NCBI GenBank assembly: GCA_964626065.1
Contig: CAZVDE010000031.1
Span: 1-17,579 of the forward strand
Reading direction: 5' to 3'
DNA from: UBA3910 sp964626065
Lineage (GTDB): Bacteria > Bacillota > Limnochordia > Darwinibacteriales > Darwinibacteriaceae
DNA: 17,579 bases
The notes below the pieces were generated by a model. The model ran no database searches. It saw only the letters and a program-made list of their open reading frames with translations, and had not been told where the DNA came from. The position numbers and the translations under genes are program-made. Below, piece by piece: positions 14,827 to 17,579 of this stretch. Positions within the stretch are counted from its first letter, which is position 1, and the number at the start of each line of letters is the position of its first letter.

Positions 14827-16248
14827 ATGAGTGCTAATGTAGGAAAAATAGTTCAAGTTATCGGGCCGGTAGTTGATGTGGAGTTTCCGCCGGAGCAGCT
14901 GCCCGCTCTACTGACAGCGATTAAAATTAAGGGTGAAACGGAAGGCGGCAAAATTGATCTTACTCTGGAAGCGGCTCAACATCTGGGCAACAATGTGGTG
15001 CGCTGTATCGCCATGGCTTCAACGGATGGGCTGCAAAGAGGCTTAGAAGCGGTTGATCTGGGCGGCCCCATCTCCGTTCCCGTGGGCCCGGAGACATTGG
15101 GCAGGCTTTTTAATGTTTTGGGCGAACCGATTGACGGCAAGGGGGCGATCAACACCAAAGAACGCAGGCCCATTCACAGGCCGGCACCCAAGGTCGATGA
15201 AGTGGAACCTTCCACCACCATGTTGGAGACGGGAATCAAAGTGGTGGATCTGCTCGCACCCTACGCCCGCGGCGGAAAGATCGGCTTGTTTGGCGGTGCG
15301 GGTGTGGGCAAAACAATCTTAATCATGGAACTAATTCGCAATATTGCCCAAGAGCATGGGGGGTTTTCCGTATTCGCCGGTGTGGGCGAACGGACCCGGG
15401 AAGGCAATGAACTTTATTTCGAAATGCAGGATTCAGGGGTTATTGACAAAACGGCCATGGTCTTTGGGCAGATGAATGAACCACCGGGTGCGCGCCTGCG
15501 GGTCGGGCTGACCGGGTTGACCATTGCGGAGTATTTCAGAGATGATGAACGGCAGGATGTTCTTTTATTTATAGATAATATTTTCCGTTTCACTCAGGCC
15601 GGCTCAGAGGTTTCGGCGCTCTTGGGGCGCATGCCCTCGGCTGCCGGGTATCAGCCTACGCTGGCGACCGAAATGGGCCAGCTGCAGGAGCGGATTACCA
15701 CAACAAAGCAGGGGTCGATAACTTCTATCCAGGCGATTTACGTGCCTGCCGATGACTACACCGATCCTGCCCCTGCCACCACCTTTGCCCACCTGGACGC
15801 AACCACAAACCTGGAGCGGCGCATTTCAGAAAAGGGTATCTACCCCGCGGTCGATCCCCTTGCTTCCACATCGCGCATCTTGGCACCTGATATTGTCGGC
15901 CAAGAACACTATAGTGTGGCCCGCAGCGTACAGCAGGTGCTGCAGCGTTTTACCGAATTACAGGACATCATCGCCATCCTAGGTATGGATGAACTGTCAG
16001 ATGAAGACCAGGTGGTTGTAGCCAGGGCGCGGCGCTTGGAACGCTTTATGTCGCAGCCCATGTTCGTGGCGGAGACGTTTACCGGCCTGGAAGGCAAATA
16101 CGTACCCATTAAAGAGACGATTCGCGGCTTTAAAGAAATCCTCGATGGTAAACACGATCATCTACCCGAGAACGCCTTTTTCATGGTGGGCACCATCGAC
16201 GAGGCGGTGGCCAAGGGTGAATCACTCATGGCGGAGGGGAATGCGTAA
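14827..16248 (+). CDS. atpD: F1 ATP synthase subunit beta (catalytic)
   Basis: The catalytic subunit that makes or hydrolyses ATP. The 473 residues contain the P-loop GGAGVGKT at 156-163, the general-base Glu188 in GVGERTREGNE, the DNIFRFTQAGSEVSALLGR segment, and the DELSDED motif that contacts gamma (E. coli DELSEED). All catalytic residues are present, so the F1 head should be able to bind and hydrolyse ATP. ATG at 14827 follows AGGGGGT. Its stop TAA overlaps the ATG of atpC by one base (16248). Confidence 0.98.
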   Translation: MSANVGKIVQVIGPVVDVEFPPEQLPALLTAIKIKGETEGGKIDLTLEAAQHLGNNVVRCIAMASTDGLQRGLEAVDLGGPISVPVGPETLGRLFNVLGEPIDGKGAINTKERRPIHRPAPKVDEVEPSTTMLETGIKVVDLLAPYARGGKIGLFGGAGVGKTILIMELIRNIAQEHGGFSVFAGVGERTREGNELYFEMQDSGVIDKTAMVFGQMNEPPGARLRVGLTGLTIAEYFRDDERQDVLLFIDNIFRFTQAGSEVSALLGRMPSAAGYQPTLATEMGQLQERITTTKQGSITSIQAIYVPADDYTDPAPATTFAHLDATTNLERRISEKGIYPAVDPLASTSRILAPDIVGQEHYSVARSVQQVLQRFTELQDIIAILGMDELSDEDQVVVARARRLERFMSQPMFVAETFTGLEGKYVPIKETIRGFKEILDGKHDHLPENAFFMVGTIDEAVAKGESLMAEGNA

Positions 16249-16652
16249 TGCCCATCTTTCGGCTGCAGGTGCTCACACCGGAGCGCACCGTTATCTCAAC
16301 TGAGGTCGAATATGTTGAACTGCCGGGTACGGAGGGCACATTCGGCATTTTGCGCGGGCATGCGCCGCTGATGGCCCCCGTGGGAATCGGAGTTTTAGAG
16401 TTCGGGCCACTACAGGGGGCGCGGCGTAAGATGGCTCTTGGCGGTGGCTTTATAGATGTGCGGGATGATCAACTCACCGTACTGGCTAAAACGGCCGAAT
16501 TGGCCGGGGAAATAGATGCTCTACGCGCCCGCGAGGCAAAGGAAAGGGCGGAACGGAGGTTGGCCGAACGCCGGGACGAGTTGGATTTTAACCGGGCCCG
16601 CCTGGCACTGCAAAAGGCACTTTTGCGCTTAAAGATCGCGGAAACGGAATAA
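16248..16652 (+). CDS. atpC: F1 ATP synthase subunit epsilon
   Basis: The small stalk subunit that, with gamma, contacts the c-ring and can inhibit hydrolysis. The N-terminal beta-sandwich contains VEYVELPGTEGTFGILRGHAPLMA and GGGFIDVRDDQLTVLA. The C-terminal part, rich in Glu, Arg and Ala (about residues 90-134), forms the usual two-helix regulatory domain. 134 residues, complete. Start overlaps the atpD stop (TAATG). It ends the long plus-strand run and is followed at once by a terminator. Confidence 0.95.
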   Translation: MPIFRLQVLTPERTVISTEVEYVELPGTEGTFGILRGHAPLMAPVGIGVLEFGPLQGARRKMALGGGFIDVRDDQLTVLAKTAELAGEIDALRAREAKERAERRLAERRDELDFNRARLALQKALLRLKIAETE

Positions 16653-16667
16653 AACATAATATTGAAG

Positions 16668-16699
16668 GGGCACGGGCCTTATGGCTTGTGCTCTTTTTT
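16668..16699 (+). terminator. Rho-independent terminator of the atp operon
   Basis: GGGCACGGGCC (16668-16678) pairs with GGCTTGTGCTC (16683-16693) to form an 11-bp stem with three G-U pairs around TTAT, followed by six T residues (16694-16699). It starts 15 bases after the atpC stop and separates the atp genes from the sporulation genes. Confidence 0.88.
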
Positions 16700-16713
16700 G
16701 TTTGCCGTTTTGA

Positions 16714-16742
16714 ATACGGCCCAATATTTGGGTGCATACTAG
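16714..16742 (+). promoter_or_regulatory. weak sigma-E/K-like promoter candidate before spoIIQ-like gene
   Basis: CATACTAG at 16735-16742 resembles the mother-cell -10 box (CATACANT), with a poor -35 candidate AATACG at 16714-16719. SpoIIQ is made in the forespore under sigma-F in B. subtilis, and no properly spaced sigma-F boxes are seen, so this call is uncertain. Confidence 0.2.
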
Positions 16743-16761
16743 AGTCAAGGCGGTGATAAAT

Positions 16762-17469
16762 ATGAATTATTGGCAGACGACAAAAACTAAATTAAGTCAG
16801 TTGTGGTACAAAAGGGAGAGCCGCAGAGTATTAGTGGGAATTATTATAGGGATTGCACTTTTGGCGGGAATCGGCGTAGGCATCTACCGCGCTCTGCCAG
16901 CCACTGAACAGGCAGTGACCATTAACCCTGTCAGCCGGGAAGAGGTGAACGAGCTGGTCCAGGTTCAGGTGGAGGCGGTCATAGCTGATCTATACCCCTG
17001 GGTGCTGGAGGGGCCCTCCGCTATGGCTGTGGTGGAGCCCCCGGTGCATGTGCCCGCCCCCACAGAGTTTAGGCCGGAACCGGAACCGCTGCCCGCCCTG
17101 TCCTTTGAACATATTATCTGGCCTGTCCAGGGCGAGATAAAAACACCCTTTGGTTGGTATCGGCACCCGGCCTATGGTGACTGGCGTTTCAACGCGGGGC
17201 TGGAGTTTGAAGTATCCGGTGAAACAGTGCGCACCGTTTTACCCGGTGAAGTGCTTTCCGTTACCTCCAACGGGTTGGAAACGGAACTGGTAATCGATCA
17301 TGGCAGTGGTTGGTCCAGCACCTACCGCTCCATCAAGGCCATCTCAGTGGGCCCCGGTGAGCGGGTTCGGCAAAACCAAGATATCGCTCTGCCGGAAAAT
17401 TCCGGCATCGTCTTTTTCGGCCTTGCCTACCAGGATGAGCCGGTTAATCCCCAAGCCTTTCTCCATTGA
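16762..17469 (+). CDS. SpoIIQ-like LytM/M23 domain protein, zinc ligands lost
   Basis: Probably SpoIIQ, the forespore membrane protein whose LytM domain pairs with SpoIIIAH across the engulfing membranes. The 235 residues comprise a short basic N-terminus, one membrane segment (about 23-42), a proline- and glutamate-rich linker, and a C-terminal M23 fold (WPVQGEIKTPFGWYRHP to the end). The M23 HxxxD pair is Asn144 and Glu148, and the Y-x-H position is YRS (Ser190); only His180 in DHGSG remains. All three expected zinc ligands are therefore changed and the domain should be inactive as a peptidase, as believed for B. subtilis SpoIIQ. ATG 16762 with GGTGAT upstream is preferred over GTG 16732. 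Assignment rests on this architecture and on spoIIID lying just downstream. Confidence 0.8.
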   Translation: MNYWQTTKTKLSQLWYKRESRRVLVGIIIGIALLAGIGVGIYRALPATEQAVTINPVSREEVNELVQVQVEAVIADLYPWVLEGPSAMAVVEPPVHVPAPTEFRPEPEPLPALSFEHIIWPVQGEIKTPFGWYRHPAYGDWRFNAGLEFEVSGETVRTVLPGEVLSVTSNGLETELVIDHGSGWSSTYRSIKAISVGPGERVRQNQDIALPENSGIVFFGLAYQDEPVNPQAFLH

Positions 17470-17475
17470 TGCTAA

Positions 17476-17503
17476 GCATATTCAACACCCGTTGGCATAT
17501 AAA
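17476..17503 (+). promoter_or_regulatory. sigma-E-like promoter of spoIIID
   Basis: GCATATT (17476-17482) and CATATAAA (17496-17503) resemble the sigma-E -35 (KMATATT) and -10 (CATACANT) boxes. The spacer is 13 bases, about one base shorter than the usual 14. Transcription would begin near 17510, leaving about 22 bases to the spoIIID ATG. In B. subtilis spoIIID is a sigma-E gene, so sequence and expectation agree. Confidence 0.55.
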
Positions 17504-17532
17504 TGTATAAAAAGTGCTAGGGGGAAGCGCAG

Positions 17533-17579
17533 ATGAGAGACTATATCCGCAAGCGGGTGGTGGATGTTAGTTTATATAT
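17533..17579 (+). CDS. spoIIID: SpoIIID, sporulation transcription regulator (5' fragment, cut by window end)
   Basis: Only the first 15 codons are in the window. The protein starts MRDYIRKRVVDVSLYI, which fits the N-terminus of SpoIIID (B. subtilis MHDYIKERTIKIGKYI), a small helix-turn-helix regulator of mother-cell genes made after sigma-E activation. GGGGGAAG lies shortly upstream of the ATG. The position after a SpoIIQ-like gene agrees with the order found in many Clostridia. The call rests on a short stretch plus context; the rest of the gene is outside the window. Confidence 0.8.
   Translation, partial: MRDYIRKRVVDVSLY

Noticed and set aside
16732..16762. Upstream GTG start and sigma-F-like boxes for the spoIIQ-like gene
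   Set aside because: GCATA (16734-16738) and GGTGATAAAT (16752-16761) are only 13 bases apart, while sigma-F needs 15-16, and the second box has a mismatch and looks like the SD site. The GTG start has no SD.
1..17579. CRISPR arrays, tRNA or rRNA genes, insertion sequences, prophage parts
   Set aside because: No repeated spacer pattern, cloverleaf, transposase or long terminal repeats could be seen; all space is filled by housekeeping genes.

Overview
The window reads as a chromosomal core region of an endospore-forming Gram-positive bacterium of the Clostridia type. The evidence is a CodY regulator, a SpoIIQ-like LytM protein followed by the start of SpoIIID, purine-rich Shine-Dalgarno (SD) sites, many GTG/TTG starts, and a gene order that matches the conserved Firmicutes block prfA-prmC-sua5-ywlE-rpiB-upp-comEB-wecA-wecB-atp-spoIIQ-spoIIID. 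I cannot name the species. There are no rRNA or tRNA genes, IS elements, CRISPR arrays or phage genes, and no gene-free stretch longer than about 110 bases.

Layout: (1) 1-885, codY as a single gene with two overlapping sigma-A-type promoters and its own terminator. (2) 876-2036, dinB (DNA polymerase IV) on the minus strand. (3) 2104-16652, a long same-strand run with small gaps or overlaps: hflX, an unrecognised membrane protein with an RCK_C/TrkA_C-like tail, a DUF1385 membrane protein, prfA, prmC, sua5, a fused ywlE-rpiB gene, upp, comEB, wecA/tagO, wecB, then atpA-atpG-atpD-atpC, closed by a clear terminator. (4) 16653-17579, a sporulation segment with a degenerate SpoIIQ and the first 47 bases of spoIIID behind a good sigma-E-like promoter.

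How the genes work together: PrfA terminates translation and PrmC methylates its GGQ glutamine. Sua5 makes the threonylcarbamoyl-AMP used for tRNA t6A. HflX is a ribosome-associated GTPase. Upp and ComEB salvage pyrimidines. WecA and WecB start undecaprenyl-linked surface polymers. The atp genes encode four of the five F1 subunits. SpoIIQ and SpoIIID act in the forespore and mother cell during sporulation.

Most unusual: the ATP synthase cluster contains only alpha, gamma, beta and epsilon. The genes normally placed between wecB and atpA (a, c, b, delta) are absent, and wecB and atpA are joined directly. Other points are a ywlE-rpiB fusion that keeps an internal ribosome-binding site, an apparent ATA start codon for wecB, a CodY with a shortened and divergent effector domain, and a LytM domain that has lost its zinc ligands. 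Several genes usual in this block (spoIIR, glyA, murA, spoIID) are also missing, so the locus looks like a pared-down version of the ancestral cluster.
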